NCBI GenBank assembly: GCA_027625915.1
Contig: JANTQA010000057.1
Coordinates: forward strand, 7,812,001-7,876,000
Source: Anaeramoeba flamelloides
Lineage: Eukaryota; Metamonada; Anaeramoebidae
DNA: 64,000 nt
Reading direction: 5' to 3'
The notes below the pieces were generated by a model. That model did not search any database and was not told where the DNA came from. It worked only from the letters and a program-made list of their open reading frames with translations. This document shows positions 36,559 through 47,829 of this stretch, piece after piece. The number at the start of each line of letters is the position of its first letter. The stretch's first letter is position 1. The translations under genes and the position numbers were made by a program.

Positions 36559-39007
36559 TTATTTCTCTTTAATCTTTTTTGCTTTCTTTTTCCCTTTTTT
36601 TCTCCTTTTCTGTTTTTTTTTCTGTTTCTTTTTTTGTTTCTGTTTCTTTTTTCTTTTTTTCATATTTTTATTTGTACTGCTTGAATCTGATTGCTCGGAT
36701 GTTGCCAGAAGTTTTTTTCCCATGATTTCATCTTGATCTTCAAATATTTTTTCATTTATAGTTTTTGATTTATTTTCTTCTTCCTTTTCATCTTTTTTTG
36801 GAAGCTGAGATATGATATGCTGGATGAAACGATTCAATTCAAAATAAAATTTTTTTCGAAATCTTGATTCAATATTATTATGATCTGCATGTTTAATCCA
36901 TACACCATCAAATGTTTCTGGTAACAATTTATATAATCTCTTGCCGTGGCTTACTGAAACAACAGAATCATCTGTACCATGGATAATCATTGTGGGTGAT
37001 TTGACCTTTGGAGCCTTTTTAATGTTGACAAACATATCAAATGGTACATTACAGCATAATTTCACAACAACTCTAAAAATGGAAAGCAGGGGAGACATTA
37101 AAAAGACACCCGCACATGGAAATTTAGATGCCATTTCTAGAACAACACCAGATCCCAAACTGTGCCCAAACCAAATCAAATTCGAGGGATCGACATTCCT
37201 TTCTTTGACTATCCATTTATAAACTGCCTCAGCACTGAGATAACAATTTTTTTCTCTTGCCCTACCTTCAGTTTCGGGATATCCTGGGTATTCCATCAAA
37301 TATACATGACAATTTGTTTTTTTTGCAATCCTAATTGCAAAAAGATCCAATTCTACTATCGATTCACCATTTCCATGTGCAAAAATGATAGTTAGCCTTT
37401 TTCTTTTTTTAATTTGTTCATCATTTAATTCCTCTTCACCTTCTATGCATTTTTCTTTTTTACCTTCTTTTTTGTTCTTTTTCTTGTTCTCTTTTTGAAT
37501 TTCATCGGAATCATATTTTTCTATTTCATTTTTTTTATTATCTAAATTTTAAAAAAGTTTTTTTTTTGAAAAAAATGTTATAGAATTAGAAAATTACTTT
37601 TTTAAAATTAAACTAAGAAAAAAAAATATCATTAAAAGTAATAATAGTTATACAAATGGATTTTTTGTAGAAATTTTAAAAATAAATTTGGCTCAAAATT
37701 TTAGAATTATATACGAACTCTATTTGAATTTCGAATTTTGCTTTTATTCCTATTTTTATCCTTAATCTGGTTCCTAAAATATTTGTTATTATTTTGTGTT
37801 TTTAGTTTTTTTTCTTCTGTTTTTAAGGGATCAGTCTTTTACAACAACAGAGCAAAATTTTAAAATATTTTATCTGGTGATATTCTTTACTTACAAATTT
37901 TGTAGAGTAGAAGCATCAAAAAATTCTGATCGACTAAGAAAGCCATAAAAGAAAATTTTTTCAGTGAGATGAAATTTTTTCAATTTTTTTTTCATAAAAA
38001 GAAAATCTTTAAATTGATTTTATTTCTTACATTAAAAGAATTTTTTACCCTTTTTATTACTATTTTTTTCATTATTACACTATATATAGTTTTGTTTGTC
38101 AATAAATATTAATATAAAGATTTTCTTTTTTTTTTTTTGAGATAATCCCTTTGGTTAAACCTAAAAATTGATCTATTCAACATATTAAAAAATAATTCGT
38201 AGTGTTTTAATAAAAATGGTTATAGACATTAAAGTTTCAAAACAATTTACACATTTTTACTTATAAATTGTTATATGATGAAATATGATTTTTCAAAAAT
38301 ACTATTTTCTTGAAGATATTTGAGAATTTTGCAATTTTTAACCTAAAAATTCAAAAAATTTTTTTTCTTATATAAATTAATTAAAATTGTATAAAAATTC
38401 TTGTGAATAAGATAAAACAATTTTTTAAAATTTTGAAAATCGAATTTTTTTTTTCATTTTTTGAAAATGAGAAAACGACTTTTTTCAAAATTTAAAGAAT
38501 AAAGAAATTTTTTACTTATTTTATACGACTTTCCTTGATAAAATTTTGTTAATCCTCAATCAAATTCCCATTTATTAAATCATCTATACTTTTTTAATTT
38601 TATTTTTTGGAATTTGAATTTGAAATATTAATAATTAAAAATAGAAACCAAATAAAAAATTTTCTCTCAAAAGCAAGACTTTTCAACATAAAAAGAAAAA
38701 GATTATTTCCCCCCATTTTCAAGAATTAACTTAATTCTTAAACAAAATAATTGGTTACTTTTTTTCGTTTTATGTTGGAAACATGTGAAATATTTACTTG
38801 AAAAATAGACTCAAATCAATAAATTGTTTAAATGGGGTTAACTCATCCATTTCATCAACCAAAAGGCAAATTCCAAAAATAATTTTTTTTTAAAATCTTA
38901 AAGATTTATTTTATTTTTAAAAAATACTAGTGCCTTCACTGTCTTCTTATTAATATTTTTCTTTCTTTATTTTTTTTGAGATTTAACAAAATAAAACCTT
39001 ATTTATC

Positions 39008-39075
<68 letters not shown>

Positions 39076-42000
39076 GGTTAATAAGTGTTGATCACACTCC
39101 TGATACTCTTATAATAAAATTTCCTTTCTGGAATTACAGTGTATAATCATAGATTCCAGGAATTTTAATTAAAAAAGGTGGTTTTAAACTCTTTTGGTTT
39201 AAAATTATTTCATTTTAGTTTAATTCGAAAAAAAGTTGTTATAAAAGGGTCTCTTGATATCCTAGAGTGGCTGATTTTTTTTTATTCTGCGTTGAAACGT
39301 TAATAAAAAACTAAATCTTTAACCTTGATGTAGAAAACTGATAAAAAAGGATTAAATAGAAAATTTTGCTATTACATAATAAATTATTTCGTTTCAACTT
39401 TGTCATTAAAACTATACAATATAATTTTTTTTATACTCAAATATTCACATGGGATATTTTTTTTTTGATTTTCAACTGTATTTGATTTTTTTCAATCGGA
39501 AAAATATTTTAATTTAATTTTTTATTTTATTGTATTATTACTACTTATATATAAAATTCAAAGTTTAAAATAAAAGAGAATATTTCTTGTTAATTCTATT
39601 TAAAGAAATTTGGGAAATTACAAGAAATTTGCAAATAAAAAAGGAAAATCTGATGTTATGAACATTAATTATAAAATTTTTATAAAATATTCAACCTTTT
39701 CTCTGATTCAAAAATCAATTTAGCAATCAAAATTAAAATTATTAAAAGCTCATTTTCAAAAAGTAGGTTTTGTAAGTTTTCTGGAAACTTTTTTTAAATT
39801 AAATTTTATAAAACTGCCCAAAATAGGTTAGAAAAAGTTAAATTATCCAAAGTTAATTCAAAATTATAACCTCCCAACTATTAATCTTAAAACAATTAAG
39901 AGGAAAGTTCCTCTTGGAAAAAATATAACAGAAATTTAAAAAGATCTAAACCATTTTTCAAAAATGTTGACTCACTTTAGTATGGTTATTGGAAGTTGTT
40001 TTGTGGGATTGTTGGAGTATTCTTATCAAAAAAAATATTTTCAATTTTTTGGATCTGTATCATTTTTTCTAATTTCATCAATTTTTTCTTTTTTTTTTTT
40101 TTAATAAAAAATTTTTGTTTTTTTCTTTCGTATTCTTTTTCTTTTATTTGAACAATTTTCCTTTTTTTTTTCTTTTCTCCCTAATAAAAATAGTTTTTTA
40201 TAACATGTTATAAACGTGTTGTAAATGTGTTATAAACGTTTAAAATGTTATAAATTTTTATAATAAAAACTTTTAGAACATAAATGTTTGTTATAAAATG
40301 TGTTATAAAAATTGTAACATGTTATAAGTTTGTTATAAGAATATTTTTTAAAAAAATATTGAAAAAATCATCATTTAAAAGGAAATTTTGTTATAAAAAG
40401 GTTATAGAGATTTTATAAAAAAAAATTTTTTTATTAGGGTCTTTATTCAAATTTTTTTTTTTTTTTTATTTGAAACGAAAGTTAGGTTGAAAAAAAAAAT
40501 ATAGATCTTTGAAAATAGAACTAAAGATTAAGACAATTGAGACTATGCAATGTATTTTATAATTTAGATTATTATTTGCCAATAATCTTATTTTTAAATC
40601 TTTTTTCCAGTGGAATTTCATTGATAAAAAATCTGTAATGCTCATTTCAAAAAGTTGTTCCTGACTTTTTTTTAGTTTTTTGTTTTATTTTTTTTGATTT
40701 GGAAAATATCAAGTTTTTTATTTATTTAAAATATAGTAGTGAAAAAAATACTGGACATGAAAATAATCCCAGGGAAGATTTTTAATTGTGATAATTCTGA
40801 AAATTTATGTGAAATCCCATTTATTTAAAATCAAATCCTTTTTATAAATAACCAAATTTTTTATATGGGGATAGTAATAAACCAAACTAAAGTTCATTAA
40901 AGATGGGTGTCTATAGAATACTTCAGTAATTGTTCGATAGCCTAAGCAGATCAACTTTTTTTGAATAGCAATCAAGTTTTATAGAGGCTTACAAGAGTTT
41001 GGAAAATGATAATTTTTATTATTGTTTTTTGATTAATTGAATGGCATTTGGAACAAGTGTAATTTCATTAATCATCGTTCGAATAAGTGAGTGAGTAATA
41101 ATTTTAAAAAGTTTGATTCTTAAAAAAAAAGGATTTGATTTTAAATAAATGGGATTTCACATCAATTTTCAGAATTATCACAATTAAAAATCTTGACAGG
41201 GATTATTTTTATGTCCAGGTATTTTTTTCACTACTTTACTCAAAAAGTGAATTATTAATAAGATTCAATTATTGGTGTATCTTGAATACTAAAAGAAAAT
41301 ATTTTTTTTTTTAATCCATTATTTCAGGTGAGTCACAATTTTTGAAGTGGAGTTTGATTTGATATGGTGGTTAGTTTTTTGCAATTATCTTTTTGGAAAT
41401 TTTATTCAATTTTGATTGGAATTTTCTTTTTTTGGGTTTTTAGAAAGTTTTGCTTGGGAACACAACACAAACAAACAAATAATTCAAGAAACCACAATGT
41501 TAAATGGAAACATATTTCCATCTGATATTGAAACCTTAAAATTTTTCATTTCTAAATCTGAAAAAGACAGACGGTATGGTATTTAGAGGGTTTAGGTTTC
41601 ATCATAATAAAAGTGTCTAAAGCGAAAAATGAGAAAAAAATTTGTTCAAACATATTTCCTTCAAAATTTTGTTAACTTTCAATGTAAAAAATTAACATAT
41701 TAGAATTTCTTTTTTGTATTTCCTTTTAAAATAATCAAGTGTACTCTCTGTAAGGATAATTTTGTTTTAAACAGAAATGTAGGGAGAAAAAAGAGTAAAA
41801 AAATACAAACAAATCAGCTTTTTTTTTGACAACAAATTTAACTTTTCGTTTTCGTTTTCTTTTTCATTTTCAGACTCTGTTGTTTTGGTTTGTTTTTTTG
41901 ATGGTTTGGGTGACTTTTGAAGATCAATATTCTTTTCCATATTGTTTTTTATTTCCTTTTCTTTTTCTTTTTCATCAAAACTTTCGTTTTCTTCTGAAGT

Positions 42001-42225
42001 GAAGGACCAATCTTTGTTGAGTATTTCAGAAGTAGAATATTCGCTACCTGAGAAATAATAATTTGTGTTCGTGAATTCTTCTTCGTAATCATCTTCAGGA
42101 CTATAGTAAAGTATCGGAATTTTGTGCTTTCTTTTTTTTGTTTTAATCCAGAATAAATTGTCACCAGATAAGACAGGTACATTTTTTGGTGGCCTAAAAA
42201 CAAATTTACTGATTATTATTCCCAT
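36559..42225 (-). CDS. ABHD17-type alpha/beta hydrolase (probable protein depalmitoylase)
   Basis: Two exons: 41811-42225 and 36559-37541, joined across a 4269-bp intron (donor GTTTGT, acceptor AAATTTAG). Phase closes exactly (1 nt plus 2 nt), giving 465 residues. Exon 1 starts MGIIISKFVFRPP, with Gly2 and Ser6 fitting N-myristoylation, and ends its conserved part at HKIPILYYSPEDD. A low-complexity Glu/Lys/Asn insert then spans the splice junction. Exon 2 resumes the fold with TIIFAHGNGESIVE and YPGYPETEG, then GHSLGSG (nucleophile Ser266), HGTDDSV (Asp330) and DHNNIE (His359), a complete triad. The tail is a Lys-rich repeat. In animals and plants ABHD17 proteins remove palmitate from membrane proteins. 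Here the usual N-terminal Cys cluster is absent, so myristate plus the basic tail may provide membrane binding. An alternative 5' route (37895-37995 plus 37715-37773) also closes in phase but lacks the conserved N-terminus. Confidence 0.87.
39012..39075. repeat. (ATT)n microsatellite
   Basis: About 21 uninterrupted ATT units inside the hydrolase intron. Confidence 0.93.
40179..40439. mobile_element. element H: CCCTAATAAAAA ends with GTTATAA cluster
   Basis: A 261-bp segment whose ends are the inverted pair CCCTAATAAAAA and TTTTTATTAGGG, extended by ATAGTTTTTTATAA-like sequence. TCT lies just outside both ends on the plus strand, a possible 3-bp duplication. The interior carries nine GTTATA motifs (CATGTTATAA, GTGTTATAA and the like). 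No coding frame. Confidence 0.62.
40637..41352. mobile_element. MITE family G, copy G3, split by B2
   Basis: Left part CTCATTTCAAAAAGTTG to AAAATA and right part from CTCAAAAAGTGAATTA to GAGTCACAATTTTTGAAG. Joined, they match G1 and G2. Family B copy B2 sits in the TA between them. Confidence 0.65.
40734..41236. mobile_element. MITE family B, copy B2, nested in G3
   Basis: 503 bp, TA-flanked, TAGTAGTGAAAAAAATACTG to CAGGTATTTTTTTCACTACT, with GATTTTTAATTGTG inverted near each end. The interior contains TAATAAACCAAACTAAAGTT and TTGTTTTTTGATTAATTGAA. The empty site is reconstructed from G1 and G2 as a single TA. Confidence 0.83.
41444..41586 (+). CDS. exon-like frame on the strand opposite the hydrolase intron
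   Basis: After a good acceptor (TTTTTTTGGGTTTTTAG) a 46-codon frame runs to a TAG at 41584. It includes SFAWEHNTNKQIIQETTM and ends SKSEKDRRYGI. G+C is clearly above its surroundings. It could be the terminal exon of a nested plus-strand gene, a decayed transposon or chance. A frame at 39964-40056 starting MLTHFSMVIGSCFVG may be an earlier exon, but the phases do not match directly. The minus strand is also open for part of this interval. Confidence 0.3.
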
Positions 42226-42849
42226 TGAGTAATGAACACAACCAAAAAAATTGGAATTAGTTTGTTATTCAAAAGGGGATTTATAAATAAGAAAATAAAG
42301 AAAAAAATGTTTTTGTTTGGCTTGAGCAGAACAATAGCACTACAAAAATTGTAGAAACTTTTTTTACTTCACAACACTGTTAATTATTTGAAGTTTTTCC
42401 AAATTTTTAAAGGAAATAAAAAAAGATCAAAATCGAAATAACTATCAATTTAATAGTTTTTACAATCTAAACAACTTTTTGGTTTTGGATTTCTAAAAAA
42501 CAGTTCCAGATTATTGGAAGTCAAATAATTTTAATTCGAGATATCTTTCAAAAATTTATTTGAAATTTCTCTTTTTATTGTAATTACATGATTTTTTCAC
42601 CAATCAAAGATGATAAAAAATTTTTATCAATTTTGTCTCAATTTAACAGAATATTATAGAATGCCAGAAAATGAAATCTTTCAGAAAGTCAGGCTTAAAA
42701 TACTGTTATTTTCAGATTAATATATGCAAATTTTTATTTCAATTTCCATATAAAAAATCTACAAATTTTTATAAATTTTCTCAAAAGAAAAAAAAAGGTA
42801 TTTTTATTCTTGAGAATAATAAAATGTCTGTATCGATGTTCACATAATA

Positions 42850-43889
42850 AACCAAAATTCAAATTTTTTCACGTTTTTAAAAAAGTTAAAAGTCTCATAA
42901 TAATATAATTTCATTTAAATTGGAAATAATTTTGATTTTTCAAAAATATGAAAATCATTTTTTTATCTTTTAGTTTTTTCTTTTACTGACATTTTTTGAA
43001 TTAAGTAACCTTTTTTGTTAGATCAATAATTTCTTTGAAAAGTAGATATTAGGTTACATTTGGGTTCTTTAAAATAAAAGAACTCAAATAAAATTAGTTG
43101 ATCGAATCTAACCATTTGATCGATCAATCAATCATAGTTGATATATAGTAGGGAAAAAATACCTTAAATGAAAATAATCCCATACAAGATTTTTAATTGA
43201 AGTGATTAGGAAAATTGTTGTATAATTTCATTTATTTTCAATCAAATCCTTTTTATAAATAACCAATTTTTTTATGTGATTAGTAATAAACCTAACTAAA
43301 GTTCCTTAAAGTGGGGTTTCTCTATTTTACCCCTGTAATTGTTTGATAGCCAAATTAGATCAACTTTTTTTGAAAAACAATCGAGTTTTATCCAGGTTTA
43401 CAAGAGTTTGGAAAATGATAATTTTTATTATTGTTTTTTGATTAATTGAATGCTGTTTTGTACGCTTTTGATTTAATTAATTATCATTCTAATAAGTAGG
43501 TGAGTTTTAATTTTCAAAGTTTGATTCCTGAAAAAAAGGATTTGATTTTAAATAAATGAAATTACACATCAATTTTGCGAATATTCACAATTAAAAATCT
43601 TGAATGGGATTAATTTCAAGTCAGGAATTTTTTTCATGACTTTATTTTAAATAAATTTGTCAATACATTTTTTGTTTTACTCTCACCATAATTTTCAACA
43701 TACCGATAATTTATTTGTATTGATAATTATTTATTTTTTGTTTTGTTCAGTTTTGTAATTTATAGACAATTGTTAATATTCCAATTAGTGAATGTTCTGA
43801 TTTGGTAGTTAAGCTCGAGAATTTAATTAAATAAGATTTTTTTTTTCCTAAAATTGAATTTTGTTTTTAGAAAATATTGAATGAGAATT
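42850..43889. mobile_element. MITE family C, copy C6, split by B3
   Basis: Inverted relative to C1. It has AACCAAAATTCAAATTTTT at the left, TTTGATCGATCAATCAATCA before the insertion, then ACATTTTTTGTTTTACTCTC after it, and a decayed right end before TTTA. Confidence 0.68.
43146..43642. mobile_element. MITE family B, copy B3, nested in C6
   Basis: 497 bp, TA-flanked, TAGTAGGGAAAAAATACC to AGGAATTTTTTTCATGACTT, with the full set of B interior landmarks in the same order as B2 and B5. Confidence 0.83.
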
Positions 43890-43979
43890 TACAATAAATT
43901 ATTATTTTATTTTTTGGATATATTTAGATATTTTAACTATTATATGGTATATTATTATATAATATTCTTATTATTTGGA

Positions 43980-43996
43980 GGGGGGGGGGGGGGGGG
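43980..43996. other. poly-G run of 17
   Basis: Seventeen consecutive G in an otherwise nearly G-free context, preceded by GGA. It is a potential G-quadruplex or slippage site, and an assembly or sequencing artefact is possible. Confidence 0.93.
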
Positions 43997-44094
43997 ATAA
44001 TTTCCTCTTACAGCCATTAGCTTTTTTTTTAATTTGATAAATATAATAAAAATGTATGAAATTTTCTTTTCATTTCTAAAATTTTAAAAACAAC

Positions 44095-44235
44095 GTCGGT
44101 AGGTTTTCTTGAGTTTTCTGTTTATTTGTAAAATCGATATATTTTACAGATAAAACAGAAAACCGCAAAAAAACCTAGAACACTTAACAAATAAAATAGA
44201 AAACCTGAAAAAAACCTAGGCACTTGACGGAACTT
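44095..44235. repeat. palindromic block F1 with CACTTGACGG cap
   Basis: A hairpin-forming unit (GTTTTCTGTTTATTTGT against ACAGATAAAACAGAAAAC) is followed by AACCTAGAACACTTAACAA, AAAATAGAAAACCT and the cap CCTAGGCACTTGACGG. The same phrases recur at 50790-50850 and the cap recurs at 50612 (inverted) and 55058. Confidence 0.58.
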
Positions 44236-45089
44236 TACTAATTTTTATAGTACATACCCAGAATTCTCTGGAGGGGCAAAACCCCGATAGAAAGAAATTA
44301 TTATTAAATAAAACTTCCAGAATCTGTGATTGATCATTGTTATTACAGAACTCCCATAGTGAGACACAAGGTAGCATACAAATGCTCTGTTACTTTAAAA
44401 CTCAAGAAAAAAAAAAAAAAAAAACAAATTAATAAAAATAAAAAAAAATAAGAAAAACAAAAGAAAATTAAAAAGAATAAACAAAAACACTAAAAAAAAA
44501 ATTTTTCATAAAATTAGAAAAAATAATTTTGATCAAAAACCACAAAATCTATTTTCAAAGGTCATATAAGGTGGGTCAACATTTTTGAAAAATAGTTTAT
44601 TATCATTAAACTAGCATATTTTTTCTTTTATATAAAGATAATTTAAAATGTAATGTTAAAAATGCTCTTTCGAATAAAATGAAAAACCGATAATAAATGT
44701 GAATGTTGTGCGCTACCAGCCAAATTACGATCAGATAAAAAAGAATAAATATTTAGATGTTATGGTGCTAAAAAAGTATTTATTTTTTTTAGCAATCTTC
44801 TTTTTGTAAGAATAAAAATTCTGATTATTTCGTTCTTGAAAAAGTTTTCTCAAAAAAAAAAAATATCAAAAAAATATTTAATGAAAAATAAATTTATTTT
44901 GTTAAGAATTGAAATGTTTCTTAATTATTGTGTTGATCAATAAGATTGTATTATATTAATTTTTATTTTTTATTAATAAGAAATTAATTAAAAAGAACTT
45001 TATTTATTATAATTCGGAAATGAATTTAAAAAATTTAAAAATAATAAAATTTATATATTAAAATGAAGGTAAATCTTAATAAAAATAAT

Positions 45090-46548
45090 TTAATCTTCAT
45101 CATATTCTTCTTCTTCTTCTTCTTCTTCATCATATTCTCCTTCTTCTCCTTCTTCTTCTTCGTCGTATTCTTCTTCTTCACCTTCTTCTTCGTCGTATTC
45201 ACCTTCTTCTTCTTCACCTTCTTCTTCTTCATATTCTTCGTCTTCTTCACCTTCTTCTCCAAAGACATCTTCAATTGATGCTTCTTGGTAGGTTTGGTAT
45301 TCGTTTACGATATCATTCATGTTGGCTTCTGCTTCTGTGAATTCCATTTCATCCATGCCTTCGTTGATGTACCAATGAAGAAATGCCTTTCTTCTGAACA
45401 TGACAGAGAATTGGCCACCGACTCTTTTAAACAGTTCTTGGATGGCTGTGTTATTACCAATAAAAGTTCCAGTGATTTTGTGACCCTTTGGTGGGATATC
45501 ACAAATGGAGTTTTTGATGTTGTTTGGGATCCATTCGATAAAGTTATCGCTGCTTTTGTTTTGGATCTTGGACATGTTGTCTTCAACTTCTTTGGTTGAT
45601 AATCTTCCTCTAAACATTGCAGATGCAGTTAAGTATTTGCCGTTTCTTGGGTCACAGGCTGCCATCATGTTTCTTGGATCAAACATCTGTTGGGTGATTT
45701 CAGAAACAGACAAGGAATTGTATCCAGTCGACACTCGGCTTGTTAATGGTGCGTATCCAATCAAAAAGAAATGGAGTCTTGGGAATGGTACCAAATTGAC
45801 TGCCAATTTCCTTAAATCAGAGTTTAGTTGCCCTGGGAATCTTAAGGAAGCTGTGATGCCACTCATGACTGAAGATACTAAATGATTAAGATCACCATAG
45901 TTTGGTGCTTTCAATTTTAAGGTGTTGAAGCAAATGTTATACAATGCTTCATTATCGATACACATCACTGAATCGGAATTTTCTACTAATTGATGGATGG
46001 ACAAGGTGGCATTGTAAGGCTCAACAACAGTGTCACTGACCTTTGGTGATGGCGCAACAGAGAAAGTGGTCATCATACGATCTGGATAATCTTCTCGGAT
46101 TTTTGAAAGCAATAAGGTTCCCATCCCAGAGCCAGTACCTCCACCAAGAGAGTGTGTGATTTGGAACCCTTGTAAGCAGTCACTTCCTTCTGCTTCTTTT
46201 CTGACAACATCCATTGTTTCATCAACTAATTCTGCTCCTTCGGTGTAATATCCTTTAGCCCAAACATTACCTGCTCCACTTTCTCCAAATGTGAAGTTGT
46301 CTGGTTTGAACAGTTTTCCAAGTTTTCCTGATTTGATAACATCCATTGTTCCTGATTCAAGATCCACTAAAATTGATCTTGGCACAAATTTTCCTTTTTT
46401 TGTTTTGTTTTTTTTGATTTTTTTTTTAAATTGGGATTGAATGAAAAAGTTAATTCAAAACAGAAACAATTTTTATTATTTGTAAAGTTAATTTTTTTTT
46501 TGGTTTTTGAGTTTTTTGAGCGAAAGTTTTTAAAAAAAAAAAAAAATC

Positions 46549-46582
<34 letters not shown>

Positions 46583-46985
46583 TATCATTTTCAAAAAGTT
46601 TTTAATTAATTTTTTGGAATTATAAACTGAATATTTATTTGAGATGTTTCTTTTAAAAATCTTTTTGAAATTGAAATGAGTGATGAAAAATTAAAAAAAT
46701 TAATTAATAACGAATAAGAAAATCAAAAACTAAAATATTTTGGAGAAAAATAGAAAAATAAAAGAAAAATAAAAAAAAAAAAGAAAAATTCCAAAAAAAA
46801 AAAAAAAAATTTTTACCTTCTTGACCTTCATTAAAATAGACATTGATCCTTTCTAATTGTAAATCAGAGTCACCTTCGTATTCTCCATTTCCATCAATTC
46901 CATGTTCTTCAGTGATTACTTCCCAAAATTTGCATCCAATTTGGTTACCACATTGTCCTACTTGTACATGTACAATTTCTCTCAT
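45090..46985 (-). CDS. beta-tubulin, divergent, with long acidic tail
   Basis: GTP-binding subunit of the alpha/beta-tubulin dimer. Exon 1 (46817-46985) and exon 2 (45090-46393) join across a 423-bp intron (GTAAAA...AAAAAAAG) between codon bases 1 and 2 of Gly63, giving 490 residues. The MREI start used in tubulin autoregulation is intact, as are GQCGNQIG, the nucleotide loop GGGTGSG and the EWIPNN and [11 protein letters not shown] segments. The body (to about residue 429) aligns without gaps to animal beta-tubulin, yet many usually invariant positions differ: LEPGT is LESGT, GQSGAGNNW is GESGAGNVW, and residues 198 and 200 are Ser and Met. The last ~61 residues are almost only Glu, Asp, Gly and Tyr, about three times the usual tail. 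An upstream ~300 bp is the likely promoter, but no motif is clear. Confidence 0.97.
45093..45257 (-). repeat. GAA/GAG trinucleotide tract encoding the tubulin tail
   Basis: Near-pure CTT/CTC (plus strand) repeats interspersed with CGTATT/CATATT units, encoding repeats of the form EEGEYDEEE. Slippage of this tract is a simple source of tail expansion. Confidence 0.8.
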
Positions 46986-47829
46986 TTCAAAAAGTCAAAA
47001 ATTAAAAAAAATGATTGTAAAGAAAAGAATAAAGTTGAAAAAAATGAAAAAGTCATATCTTTTTACCTTTAATTTAACTTTGGTTCTTTTTCAGTTTTCT
47101 TTGACGTTCATAGGAATACTCTTTTTTTTTTGGGTTTGTGTTTTTTATACACAATAATTTATTTTTTTAAGTAGAATATATTTTTTGACTGTACTTTAAT
47201 TATGGAAATTCTTTATTAGACCATATTAAAAATCTATTTCGTTGGACACTCATGAATAACACTTTGGTAATACTTTGTTGGGTCAATTTATGTGGGTTTT
47301 AATTTTGGGAAATGGTAATCAAAAACTTGTTTTTGAAAATCCCTTTACAAGTTAAAGTTTTTTTCTATTCAAAAAAGGAACTTTTAAAATGATTATTTAA
47401 CTTTAAAAAAAAAAACACAAAAATGTCTCATATTCCGAAATTAAGAGAAAAAGAAAAGTTAAATAGTTTTGTAGAATGGAGAATTTTCAAACGAAGTCAA
47501 CTAAATGAAAGAAAAACAATAGTGATACATATTTTTTAAAGTTAGTTCAAATTTTGACTCAGACTTAACTCAATTGTTTTGAGAATATTCTTAAAACGTA
47601 ATTTGACTTCAAGACCTTTTCAAATGATTCTTTTTTGTTTTTTTAGATTTTCCCTTTTGTGTAATTGTCAATTTGAGAATACTTTGTATATCCTGATCTT
47701 TCTAGTTTGTACAGTTGTTGTGTTGAAAGACTATTGATTGTGGTTGCAATCTTGTAATTAAAAGTTTGCTTTTTTAAACATCCCAATATTAGACTTTGTA
47801 GAAATATCACTAGTTGTTAAGCGGTTAGC

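Larger units (their letters stand above)
37542..41810 (-). other. giant intron of the hydrolase gene
   Basis: 4.27 kb. Besides AT-rich filler it holds an (ATT)n tract (39012-39075), element H (40179-40439), family G copy G3 split by B2 (40637-41352) and an exon-like plus-strand frame (41444-41586). The first bases after the donor are strongly T-rich. Confidence 0.75.
42226..45089. other. intergenic region between hydrolase and beta-tubulin
   Basis: Contains C6 split by B3 (42850-43889), a run of 17 G (43980-43996), a palindromic block with a CACTTGACGG cap (44095-44235) and, at 44250-44370, an inverted partial copy of the unit found at 48.9 kb. No gene is seen. Confidence 0.6.

Noticed and set aside
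37715-37995. Two small minus-strand exons that also close in phase with hydrolase exon 2
   Set aside because: They lack the conserved N-terminus of the family, which is present at 42225. They are kept only as a possible alternative start.
45063-45278. Phe-rich plus-strand frame across the tubulin tail
   Set aside because: Direct antisense of the Glu-codon repeat in the tubulin tail.
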